A stretch of 64,000 nucleotides of DNA, from contig NZ_JBIGHX010000003.1 of NCBI RefSeq assembly GCF_043555885.1, positions 878,500 to 942,499 of the forward strand, in the 5' to 3' direction. Shown piece after piece: positions 38,816-47,591 of this stretch. This stretch comes from Pelomonas lactea. GTDB lineage: Bacteria; Pseudomonadota; Gammaproteobacteria; Burkholderiales; Burkholderiaceae_C. A model generated the notes under the pieces. The model was not told the DNA's origin, made no database searches, and saw only the letters and a list, made by a program, of their open reading frames with translations. A program made the position numbers and the translations under genes. Each line of letters starts with the position of its first letter. Positions within the stretch are counted from its first letter, which is position 1.

Positions 38816-39675
38816 GCTCAACCCTCGACGCTCGCCGCCTGGCGATGCACAAGAAGCGCAAGCGCACCAATGCCGTCGCGCTGACGTTGTCGCTGGGCGC
38901 CATGGCGTTCGGCGTGTTCTGGCTGATCTGGATCCTGTTCGAAACCATCTACCTGGGCATCGGCGGGCTGAACCTGGCGACCTTCACGCAGATGACGCCA
39001 CCACCGCAGGGTGAGGGCGGTGGCCTGGCGAATGCGCTGTTCGGCAGCTTCGTCATGGTGGGCCTGGCGACGCTGGTGGGCACGCCCGTCGGCATCCTGG
39101 CCGGCGTGTACCTGGCCGAGTACGGGCAGAAGAACTGGCTGGGCGCGTCGGTGCGCTTCATCAACGACATCCTGCTGTCGGCGCCGTCCATCGTGGTGGG
39201 CCTGTTCGTCTACGCCGTGGTCGTGGCGCGCATGCACACGTTCTCCGGCCTGGCTGGCTCGCTGGCGCTGGCGCTGCTGGTCATCCCGGTCGTCATCCGC
39301 ACCACCGAGAACATGCTGACGCTGGTGCCCAACGCGCTGCGCGAGGCAGCCTATGCGCTGGGCACGCCCAAGTGGAAGGTCATCCTTTCCATCACGCTGA
39401 AGGCCGCCCGCGCCGGCGTCATCACCGGCATCCTGCTGGCGCTGGCCCGTGTGTCCGGCGAGACCGCGCCGCTGCTGTTCACGGCGCTGTCCAACCAGTT
39501 CTGGACCAGCGACCTCGGCGCGCCGATGGCCAGCCTGCCGGTCACGATCTTCAAGTTCGCGATGAGCCCCTACGAGAACTGGCAGAAGCTGGCCTGGGCC
39601 GGCGTCTTCCTGATCACGGTCGGCGTGCTGATGCTGAACATCCTGGCCCGCGTGCTTTTCAAGAACAAACACTGA
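38812..39675 (+). CDS. pstA: Phosphate ABC transporter permease PstA
   Basis: 287 residues with six membrane helices and the cytoplasmic coupling loop NALREAAYALGTPKWKVILSITLKAARAGVITG. It pairs with PstC. The gene is flanked by pstC (ATGA overlap) and pstB (10-base gap). Confidence 0.96.
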   Translation: MSSTLDARRLAMHKKRKRTNAVALTLSLGAMAFGVFWLIWILFETIYLGIGGLNLATFTQMTPPPQGEGGGLANALFGSFVMVGLATLVGTPVGILAGVYLAEYGQKNWLGASVRFINDILLSAPSIVVGLFVYAVVVARMHTFSGLAGSLALALLVIPVVIRTTENMLTLVPNALREAAYALGTPKWKVILSITLKAARAGVITGILLALARVSGETAPLLFTALSNQFWTSDLGAPMASLPVTIFKFAMSPYENWQKLAWAGVFLITVGVLMLNILARVLFKNKH

Positions 39676-39685
39676 GGACCCCACC

Positions 39686-40471
39686 ATGGACGCCAAGATC
39701 GAAACGCCCGTGGGCGAGCGCGCCAAGCTGTCGGTGCGCAACCTGAACTTCTTCTACGGCGGCTTCCACGCGCTGAAGAACATCAACCTGGACATCCCCG
39801 AGAAGAAGGTCACCGCCTTCATCGGCCCGTCGGGCTGCGGCAAGTCCACGCTGCTGCGCACGTTGAACCGCATGTTCGAGCTCTATCCCGAGCAGCGCGC
39901 CGAAGGCCAGATCCTGCTGGACGGCGAGGACATCCTGACCAGCAAGGATGACGTCTCGCTGATCCGCGCCAAGGTCGGCATGGTCTTCCAGAAGCCCACG
40001 CCGTTCCCCATGTCCATCTACGACAACATCGCGTTCGGCGTGAAGCTGTTCGAGACGCTGCCGCGCGTGGAGATGGACGAGCGCGTCGAGTGGGCGCTGA
40101 AGAAGGCGGCCCTCTGGACCGAGGTGAAGGACAAGCTCAACCAGAGCGGCGCCGGCCTCTCAGGCGGCCAGCAGCAGCGGCTGTGCATCGCCCGTGGCAT
40201 CGCGATCAAGCCCGAGGTGCTGCTGCTGGACGAACCCTGCTCGGCGCTGGACCCGATCTCCACCGGCAAGATCGAAGAGCTCATCCACGAGCTCAAGAGC
40301 GACTACACCGTTGCCATCGTGACGCACAACATGCAGCAGGCCGCCCGCTGCTCCGACTACACGGCGTACATGTACCTGGGTGACCTGATCGAGTTCGGGC
40401 CGACGGCCGAGCTCTTCATGAAGCCCAAGCGCAAGGACACCGAGGACTACATCACCGGCCGCTTCGGCTGA
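39686..40471 (+). CDS. pstB: Phosphate ABC transporter ATPase PstB
   Basis: 261 residues. Walker A GPSGCGKST, Q-loop VFQKPTPFPMSIYDNIAFGVK, signature LSGGQQQRLCIARGIA, Walker B LLLDEPCSALDP and switch His in VTHNMQQAARC are intact. It energises phosphate import. The Q-loop PTPFPMS sequence is diagnostic of PstB. Confidence 0.98.
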   Translation: MDAKIETPVGERAKLSVRNLNFFYGGFHALKNINLDIPEKKVTAFIGPSGCGKSTLLRTLNRMFELYPEQRAEGQILLDGEDILTSKDDVSLIRAKVGMVFQKPTPFPMSIYDNIAFGVKLFETLPRVEMDERVEWALKKAALWTEVKDKLNQSGAGLSGGQQQRLCIARGIAIKPEVLLLDEPCSALDPISTGKIEELIHELKSDYTVAIVTHNMQQAARCSDYTAYMYLGDLIEFGPTAELFMKPKRKDTEDYITGRFG

Positions 40472-40485
40472 TCCAGGAGCACAGA

Positions 40486-41193
40486 ATGGTCGACAAACAT
40501 CTCTCCACCCAGTTCGATGCCGAGCTCAGCGGCATCTCCACCCGTGTGCTCGAAATGGGCGGCCTCGTCGAGGCCCAGGTGGCCCAGGCCGTGCAGGCCC
40601 TGGGCGATTTCAGTGCCGAATCCGCCGATGAAGTGCTGTCCCGCGAAGGCCGCGTGAACTCGATGGAAATCGAGATTGACCGCGATCTCTCCACCATCAT
40701 CGCCCGCCGCCAGCCCACGGCCCGCGACCTGCGCCTGTTGATCGCGATCAGCAAGAGCATCGCCAACCTCGAGCGCGTCGGTGACGAAGCCGCGCGCATC
40801 GCCCGCACGGTGCAGCGCCTGGTGTCGGGCGGCGTCTCCAGCCGCCTGCGCGTGCCGATGTCCGACCTGGCCTACGAGGCCGAGCTGGCGACCGCTCAGC
40901 TGCGCAAGGCACTGGACGCCTTCGCCCGGCTGGACGTCGAGCGCGCGCTGGACGTGCTCAAGCACGACGACGAGATCGACAAGGAATTCGACGGCCTGCT
41001 GCGCAAGCTCATCACCTACATGATGGAAGACCCGCGCACCATCTCGTCGTCCATCGACCTGGTGTTCGTCGCCAAGGCCATCGAGCGCGTGGGCGACCAC
41101 GCCAAGAACCTGGCCGAGGTCGTCATCTATGTCGTCAAGGGTCAGGACGTGCGCCACAACACGCCCGAGGCTGTTGAGACCATGGTCCGTTGA
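40486..41193 (+). CDS. phoU: Phosphate signalling protein PhoU
   Basis: 235 residues, two similar three-helix bundles, with the metal-binding ExxxD-type motifs SIANLERVGDEAARIAR and FVAKAIERVGDHAKNLAE. PhoU keeps PhoR in its phosphatase state when phosphate is abundant and restrains PstSCAB. It lies between pstB and phoB as expected. Confidence 0.97.
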   Translation: MVDKHLSTQFDAELSGISTRVLEMGGLVEAQVAQAVQALGDFSAESADEVLSREGRVNSMEIEIDRDLSTIIARRQPTARDLRLLIAISKSIANLERVGDEAARIARTVQRLVSGGVSSRLRVPMSDLAYEAELATAQLRKALDAFARLDVERALDVLKHDDEIDKEFDGLLRKLITYMMEDPRTISSSIDLVFVAKAIERVGDHAKNLAEVVIYVVKGQDVRHNTPEAVETMVR

Positions 41194-41206
41194 AGGGAGC
41201 GAACGA

Positions 41207-41908
41207 ATGAGTCGAATCCTTGTGGTGGAAGACGAATCGGCGATTGCCGAGCTGATCTCCATCAATCTGCGCCACGCTGGCTTCGAGGTCACCATCGCCG
41301 GCAGCGCCACGCAGGCGCAGTACGAGGTGGACCGCGTGCTGCCCGACCTCGTCGTGCTGGACTGGATGCTGCCCGGCCAGTCGGGCGTCGCGCTGGCCCG
41401 CCAGTGGCGCGGTGCCGCCCGCACCAAGGAGCTGCCCGTCATCATGCTGACGGCGCGCGCCGAGGAGGGCGACAAGATCGCCGGCCTGGACGCCGGTGCC
41501 GACGACTACGTGACCAAGCCGTTCTCCACCAACGAACTGCTGGCCCGCATCCGCGCCGTGCTGCGCCGCAAGGCGCCCGAGGCGCTGGACAGCGCGGTCG
41601 AGGTGGGCCCGCTGCTGCTGGACCCGGGCACGCGCCGCGTCAGCCGTGACGGCACCGAGGTCAAGCTGGGCCCGACCGAGTTCCGCCTGCTGCATTTCCT
41701 CATGACGCACCCCGAGCGCGTGCACAGCCGCTCGCAGCTGCTGGACCGCGTCTGGGGCGACCACGTCTTCATCGAGGAGCGCACCATCGACGTCCACGTC
41801 AAGCGGCTGCGCGAGGCGTTGGAGCGCGTGCAGTGCGCCCGAATGATCGAGACGGTCCGCGGTGCCGGCTACCGTTTGACGCAGCAGAGCAGCGCGCTGT
41901 CCGCATGA
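41207..41908 (+). CDS. phoB: Phosphate-regulon response regulator PhoB
   Basis: 233 residues from ATG 41207. Receiver domain with E8-D9, phospho-acceptor D52 in VVLDWMLPG and K in DDYVTKPFS; OmpR-type winged helix with LGPTEFRLLHFLMTHPERVHSRSQLLDRVWG and DVHVKRLREAL. It binds the Pho boxes found upstream of pstS and the fasciclin gene. Copy B of the dispersed hairpin element starts right after its stop. Confidence 0.97.
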   Translation: MSRILVVEDESAIAELISINLRHAGFEVTIAGSATQAQYEVDRVLPDLVVLDWMLPGQSGVALARQWRGAARTKELPVIMLTARAEEGDKIAGLDAGADDYVTKPFSTNELLARIRAVLRRKAPEALDSAVEVGPLLLDPGTRRVSRDGTEVKLGPTEFRLLHFLMTHPERVHSRSQLLDRVWGDHVFIEERTIDVHVKRLREALERVQCARMIETVRGAGYRLTQQSSALSA

Positions 41909-42028
41909 GCCCCTCGTCCAAGGCGTACCTTGGCCGGTCCCCCGCGGGGACGGCGATGCTTGCCGGATCGACCGGCAAGCACATCGCCAGAGCGGGCCGG
42001 CTTGGGAGCGGCCCGGCGCTCGGCCCGC
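41909..42028 (+). repeat. Dispersed structured element, copy B
   Basis: Begins directly after the phoB stop with GCCCCTCGTCCA; head hairpin CCAAGG/CCTTGG (41918-41933); CCCCGCGGGG palindrome; central hairpin CTTGCCGG, loop ATCGA, CCGGCAAG (41959-41979) flanked by GATG and CATC; then GGGCCGGCTTGGGAGCGGCCC and GCGCTCGGCCCG ending at 42027. The phoR start is 26 bases downstream. Confidence 0.75.
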
Positions 42029-42053
42029 AAACCATAGAGACTCACTCGGCCAC

Positions 42054-43418
42054 ATGACCTGGTTGTTGCCGCGACTGTTGATGGCCCTGGTGGCCGCGCT
42101 GCTGGGTTTCGCCATCGGCGTCGCGGTCCGCAAGGCCACCGGCGTCGACAGCCTGGGCCTGGGTTTCGGCGTCGTCAGCGGCGTCGTGCTGATGATGTTG
42201 GTGGACGCGGTGCGCGGCCATCGGCTGCTGAACTGGCTGCGCGGCAACCAGTTCGAGAACGCGCCGCGTGACACGGGGCTGTGGGGCGAGGTGGGCTATC
42301 GCATCGAGCGCGCCGTGCGCGACCGCGACCGCGCCGTCACGCGCGGGCAGCTGGAGCTGGAGCAGTTCCTGTCGGCCATCGAGGCCTCGCCCAACGGCGT
42401 GCTGATGCTGGACGCGCAGGAGCAGATCGTCTGGTGCAACCGCGTCGCGGCCGATCATTTCTCGCTGGACCCGCAGCGCGATCTTCGCCAGCGCATCACC
42501 AACCTCGTGCGCGCGCCGGCCTTCGTCGCGCACCTGCAGGCCGGCCGCTACGCCGAGCCGCTGGTGCTGGGCAACGGCCGCGGCCCCGGCACGCTGTCCA
42601 TCGTCGTGCGCGAGTACGGCGAGGGCATGCGCCTGGTGCTGTCGCTGGACATCACCGAGCGGCTGCGCAACGAGGCCATGCGGCGCGACTTCGTTGCCAA
42701 CGTCTCGCATGAGATCCGCACGCCGCTGACCGTGCTGTCCGGCTTCATCGAGACCATGCACTCGCTGCCGCTGACTGCCGTGGAACGCGAGCGCGTGCTG
42801 ACGCTGATGACGCAGCAGACCCAGCGCATGCAGACGCTGGTGTCCGACCTGCTGGCGCTGTCGCAGCTGGAGGGCAGCCCGCGGCCAGCGCCGGACCGCT
42901 GGGTGGGGCTGGACGGGCTGCTGCAGCGCATCGCGGCCGATGCCGAGGCGCTGTCCGCCGGCCGCCACACGCTGCGTCTCAAGCCGGCCACCAATGTCGA
43001 GCTGGCCGGCATCGAGAGCGAACTGCTCAGCGCCATCGCCAACCTCGTCACCAACGCCGTGCGCTACACGCCCGACGGCGGCGACGTGGAGGTGACCTGG
43101 CGGCTGCTGGAAGATGGCAGCGGTGAGCTGGCTGTCGTCGACACGGGCCCGGGCATCGCGCGCGAACACATCCCGCGCCTCACGGAACGCTTCTACCGCG
43201 TCGACGGCAGCCGCTCGCGCGAGACCGGCGGCACCGGCCTGGGGCTGTCCATCGTCAAGCATGTCATGCAGCGCCACGGCGGCGAGCTGATGGTGCAGAG
43301 CGAGGTCGGCAAGGGCTCGCGCTTCCGCCTGGTCTTCCCCGGTGCGCGGGTCCGCCAGGCCAGCGATTCGGCGCTGGGCGATGAGGCAGCGTTCAACGCC
43401 GCGCTGTCGGAGCATTGA
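42054..43418 (+). CDS. phoR: Phosphate-regulon sensor histidine kinase PhoR
   Basis: 454 residues. Two N-terminal membrane helices (about 3-25 and 38-62) with almost no periplasmic loop, a PAS domain (SAIEASPNGVLMLDAQEQIVWCN), the HisKA box with His219 (ANVSHEIRTPLTVLSG) and a HATPase domain (LVTNAVRYTPDGG, DTGPGIAREH, GTGLGLSIVKHVM). The C-terminal 25 residues are extra. It senses PstSCAB-PhoU status and phosphorylates PhoB. Confidence 0.97.
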   Translation: MTWLLPRLLMALVAALLGFAIGVAVRKATGVDSLGLGFGVVSGVVLMMLVDAVRGHRLLNWLRGNQFENAPRDTGLWGEVGYRIERAVRDRDRAVTRGQLELEQFLSAIEASPNGVLMLDAQEQIVWCNRVAADHFSLDPQRDLRQRITNLVRAPAFVAHLQAGRYAEPLVLGNGRGPGTLSIVVREYGEGMRLVLSLDITERLRNEAMRRDFVANVSHEIRTPLTVLSGFIETMHSLPLTAVERERVLTLMTQQTQRMQTLVSDLLALSQLEGSPRPAPDRWVGLDGLLQRIAADAEALSAGRHTLRLKPATNVELAGIESELLSAIANLVTNAVRYTPDGGDVEVTWRLLEDGSGELAVVDTGPGIAREHIPRLTERFYRVDGSRSRETGGTGLGLSIVKHVMQRHGGELMVQSEVGKGSRFRLVFPGARVRQASDSALGDEAAFNAALSEH

Positions 43419-43419
43419 C

Positions 43420-43436
43420 CGAGGCGTCGCGCCTCG
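43420..43436. terminator. Small hairpin between convergent phoR and the glycosyltransferase gene
   Basis: CGAGGCG/CGCCTCG with a TCG loop. No U tract on either side, so termination activity is doubtful; it is the only structure in this 26-base gap. Confidence 0.4.
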
Positions 43437-43444
43437 CTCCCGAA

Positions 43445-45085
43445 TCAGTCGCGCTTCAGCAGCACCAACCCCGCGCTGCCGCTGCGGTCGGTCGGCCGCT
43501 TCACCTGCGCGACGGGCGTCCAGCCCGCTGGCGTGGGCTGACCGGCCGCGATGACGGCATGGCTGCAGGCCGTGCGCGCCAGCGAGGCGCGTCCCTCGAC
43601 GTGCCAGCCGCCGTGCCATTCCAGCGCCGCCAGCGTCGGCAGACCCTGGCCCGGCGCGGCCAGGCAGGCGGCGTCGGCCGGCATGCGGGCCTTCAGCCGC
43701 GCGACCAGCGGCGCCAGGCTGCGGGCGTAGTCCAGCGGTGGCAGCAGCAGGCTCATGACCAGCAGCCAGCCTAAAGCGACGCCGCCGGCCGGCAGCGCCA
43801 GACTCTTCCACAGCGCGTGGCGGTGGCGGGCCGTGCGCCAGCGCACGAGGGCCAGCCAGGCGGCCGTGGCCGCGACGGCGAACACCAGCGCCAGCAAGCT
43901 GAAGCTGGGCTCGAAGCCTTCGGCCAGCCGGCGCAGGTTGGCCAGCGGCCGGGCGGGCCAGCCGGTGTGCATGGACAGGTAGTACAGCCAGAAGAACAGC
44001 GCCGCGGCGCTGAAGAAGAACACCGAGAACCAGTCCACCGCGGCCGCGAAGCCGCGGCTCAGCGTCGGCAGCGCGAACGCGGCCAGGATGGCCAGCGACG
44101 GCAGCGCCAGCAGCAGCGCGCGCTCCGAGCCGTTCATCGTCACGCAGGCCAGCAGCGGCACCAGCAGCGCGATGGCCGGCACGGTGATGTGGCGGCGCAG
44201 CCCGTGGCGGCGCCAGCGCCACAGCGTCCACAGCGCCAGCGGCCCGGCCGGCCAGCAGAACCAGGCCAGCAGGCTCAGCAGCGACGCGACGTCGGTGTCC
44301 GGTCGCACGCGCCAGGCCCAGCCGTTGAAGGCCCAGGCGGCCAGCACAGCCAGCGTCAGCGCGCCCAGCAGCCACACGCGCTGGCGCTTCGCTTCGTCGT
44401 AGCTGGAGCGGTGGTTCAGCAGCAGCCCCAGCAGGCCCAGCGCGCAGGCCACCGTCGGTGCATCGCTGGCGGCCAGCACGGGCAGCGCCATCAGCACGGC
44501 CACGCGGGATTGCCAGCGGCGGAACGGCGCCGCCGCCAGTCCGTACAGGTAAACCGACACCGCCAGCAGCTGCAGCAGCTCCGGCGAGGTCTCGTGGCCC
44601 AGCTGCAGCAGGCCCAGCGACGCCATCAGCGCCAGCAGCGCACCGTCGGCCAGCGCGCGCGCGTAGTCCACCGCCTGCGCCTCGCCGCCGAAGGCGAATG
44701 CCACCGGCTGGGCGGCCTCGGTGCGGGCCAGGTGGAAGCAGGCATACCAGACGGCGACGAAAACGCCCGCCAACACCAGTGCGTAGGGCAGCCGGGCGGC
44801 TGTGGGTGCATCCAGGAATGGCAGGGCCTTGATGGCCAGCGCGCCCAGCCAGTACGGCAGCGGGCCGCCTTCGGCCGGGATGCCCGCGATGGCCGGCTGC
44901 CACCAGGGCGCATGCCCCTGCGCGATGCTGGCCATGAAGCCGAAGGCCGTCAGGTCGGCATTGCGCCACGGCGCGCGGCCGAAGATGCCAGGCAGCAGAT
45001 AGGCAGCGCACAGCAGTATCAGCGCCAGCCGCGGCAGGCGCTCGACGCCGCGCTCGGCAACGATGGCGGGGGTAGGCAGGTTCAC
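43445..45085 (-). CDS. Membrane glycosyltransferase, GT39/ArnT-like
   Basis: 546 residues with about a dozen membrane helices. The first periplasmic loop has the catalytic-type motif APWRNADLTAFG, the ArnT/PMT-like polyprenyl-phosphate-sugar transferase signature with the acidic residue after a basic one. It would transfer a sugar from a lipid carrier to lipid A, protein or another acceptor. No sugar-activation genes are adjacent, so the acceptor is unknown. Confidence 0.8.
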   Translation of the reverse strand: MNLPTPAIVAERGVERLPRLALILLCAAYLLPGIFGRAPWRNADLTAFGFMASIAQGHAPWWQPAIAGIPAEGGPLPYWLGALAIKALPFLDAPTAARLPYALVLAGVFVAVWYACFHLARTEAAQPVAFAFGGEAQAVDYARALADGALLALMASLGLLQLGHETSPELLQLLAVSVYLYGLAAAPFRRWQSRVAVLMALPVLAASDAPTVACALGLLGLLLNHRSSYDEAKRQRVWLLGALTLAVLAAWAFNGWAWRVRPDTDVASLLSLLAWFCWPAGPLALWTLWRWRRHGLRRHITVPAIALLVPLLACVTMNGSERALLLALPSLAILAAFALPTLSRGFAAAVDWFSVFFFSAAALFFWLYYLSMHTGWPARPLANLRRLAEGFEPSFSLLALVFAVAATAAWLALVRWRTARHRHALWKSLALPAGGVALGWLLVMSLLLPPLDYARSLAPLVARLKARMPADAACLAAPGQGLPTLAALEWHGGWHVEGRASLARTACSHAVIAAGQPTPAGWTPVAQVKRPTDRSGSAGLVLLKRD

Positions 45086-45172
45086 GCGGTTAAGTTCGAA
45101 GAGCCGGCCGGCATCATGCCGTCAAACCGGCGTCGTCCAGCAAAAGGCTGTCAGCAGTGCAGCAAGAATGCA

Positions 45173-45196
45173 AAAGGGCAGCCTGAGCTGCCCTTT
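45173..45196. terminator. Terminator after rpmE2
   Basis: Ten-base-pair stem AAAGGGCAGC/GCTGCCCTTT with a CTGA loop, followed on the minus strand by TTTGCATTC. It closes the rpmE2 transcript. Confidence 0.8.
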
Positions 45197-45230
45197 CGGA
45201 GGTGGTGCAGTCGCGAGGACTGCGGCCCGA

Positions 45231-45482
45231 TCACTTCTTGAGGTGAGCGAACTTGTTGCGGAACTTCTCGACGCGGCCGCCCAGGTTGTCCACGCTCTTC
45301 TGCGTGCCCGTGTAGAAGGGGTGCGATTCGCTGGTGGTTTCCAGCTTCACCAGCGGCAGGGTCTTGCCGTCGAGTTCGATGGTTTCCTTGGTCTGGACGG
45401 TCGAGCGCGTCACGAACTGGAAACCGTTGGACAGGTCGACGAAGACGACGTCGCGGTAGTTGGGGTGAATGCCTTCTTTCAT
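45231..45482 (-). CDS. rpmE2: Ribosomal protein L31, type B
   Basis: 83 residues from the ATG at 45480-45482. The sequence MKEGIHPNYRDVVFVDLSNG and SESHPFYTGTQKSVDNLGGRVEKFRNKF is the zinc-free (type B) L31 paralogue: the CxxC pair is absent. It replaces zinc-binding L31 under zinc limitation in organisms that have both; no second copy is in this window. Confidence 0.97.
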   Translation of the reverse strand: MKEGIHPNYRDVVFVDLSNGFQFVTRSTVQTKETIELDGKTLPLVKLETTSESHPFYTGTQKSVDNLGGRVEKFRNKFAHLKK

Positions 45483-45610
45483 GGGAACCTCTCGGCTTAG
45501 GTCGGGAGCCACATCAGCACAGCGCTGTTGCACTTTCCGGGGTGTTGGGGCGGAAAACCCGCGATTGTAGCGGGCTTCCCTGCGGTCTGGCTAGTTTCGG
45601 GGGGAAAGGA

Positions 45611-46876
<1,266 letters not shown>

Positions 46877-47063
46877 GGGTGGATACCCGTCAGGGGCCGC
46901 AGCGCCAGCCCAGGCGCAACGGCGATTCCACGGCTGCCCCAGGAAAGGACCGGAAGGGCCAACGCTCAAACTGCGAGCGAAGCGGATTCAGGAAGTGGGG
47001 GAGGGGGAGCCGAGGCCACGCTGGCTGGACTCCTTCGTGGAGCCCGGGGCGTGTTGGCTTTGG

Positions 47064-47107
47064 CTGCTGCAGCGAGGCGCCGGGAGGCGCCGGCATCGCT
47101 GCAGCAG
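47064..47107 (-). other. Large perfect hairpin in the trxA-rho intergenic region
   Basis: Outer arms CTGCTGCAGCGA/TCGCTGCAGCAG (12 base pairs) with inner GGCGCC/GGCGCC and a small loop, just after the trxA stop on the minus strand. No U tract follows, so it is not a classical terminator. The rest of the 46877-47063 gap has no other obvious structure or gene. Confidence 0.6.
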
Positions 47108-47117
47108 TTGGGCGCGA

Positions 47118-47447
47118 TTATAGGTTCGCGTCGAGGAAGGCGGTCAACTGGGCCTTGGACAGGGCGCCGACCTTGGTGGCAGCCAGCTGGCCGTCCTTGA
47201 ACAGCATCAGCGTCGGGATGCCGCGGATGCCGAACTTGGCCGGCACTTCGCGGTTCTCGTCCACGTTCATCTTGGCGACCTGCAGCTTCTCGCCGTAGCC
47301 GCTGGCGACCTCGTCCAGGATGGGCGCGATCATCTTGCAGGGGCCGCACCATTCGGCCCAGTAGTCCACCAGCACCGGCTTGCCGGACTGGATGACGTCG
47401 GCGTCGAACGACGCGTCGGAAACATGCTTGATCAATTCGCTGCTCAT
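47118..47447 (-). CDS. trxA: Thioredoxin 1
   Basis: 109 residues with the redox motif WCGPCK in YWAEWCGPCKMIAP, cis-Pro region GIRGIPTLMLF and family-typical length. It reduces disulfides in the cytoplasm. trxA-rho is a conserved proteobacterial pair. The gene is divergent from the AddB-like gene. Confidence 0.97.
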   Translation of the reverse strand: MSSELIKHVSDASFDADVIQSGKPVLVDYWAEWCGPCKMIAPILDEVASGYGEKLQVAKMNVDENREVPAKFGIRGIPTLMLFKDGQLAATKVGALSKAQLTAFLDANL

Positions 47448-47591
47448 GGGAGGGTTCCTTGGCCTCTAGGTGTTGACGGTCGCCGCGTTGCGCCGTCCGA
47501 ATAGGCAAAAATGATTATGACATCGCCACTTTTGCCCAGACGGTCAGCGGGGTGACCGCATCAGTGGCGGACTTGAGGGCGGGAGGGCTCA

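Noticed and set aside
42042..45011. Long minus-strand frame covering phoR and the glycosyltransferase region
   Set aside because: Partly antisense to phoR and out of frame with the real glycosyltransferase gene; no domain.
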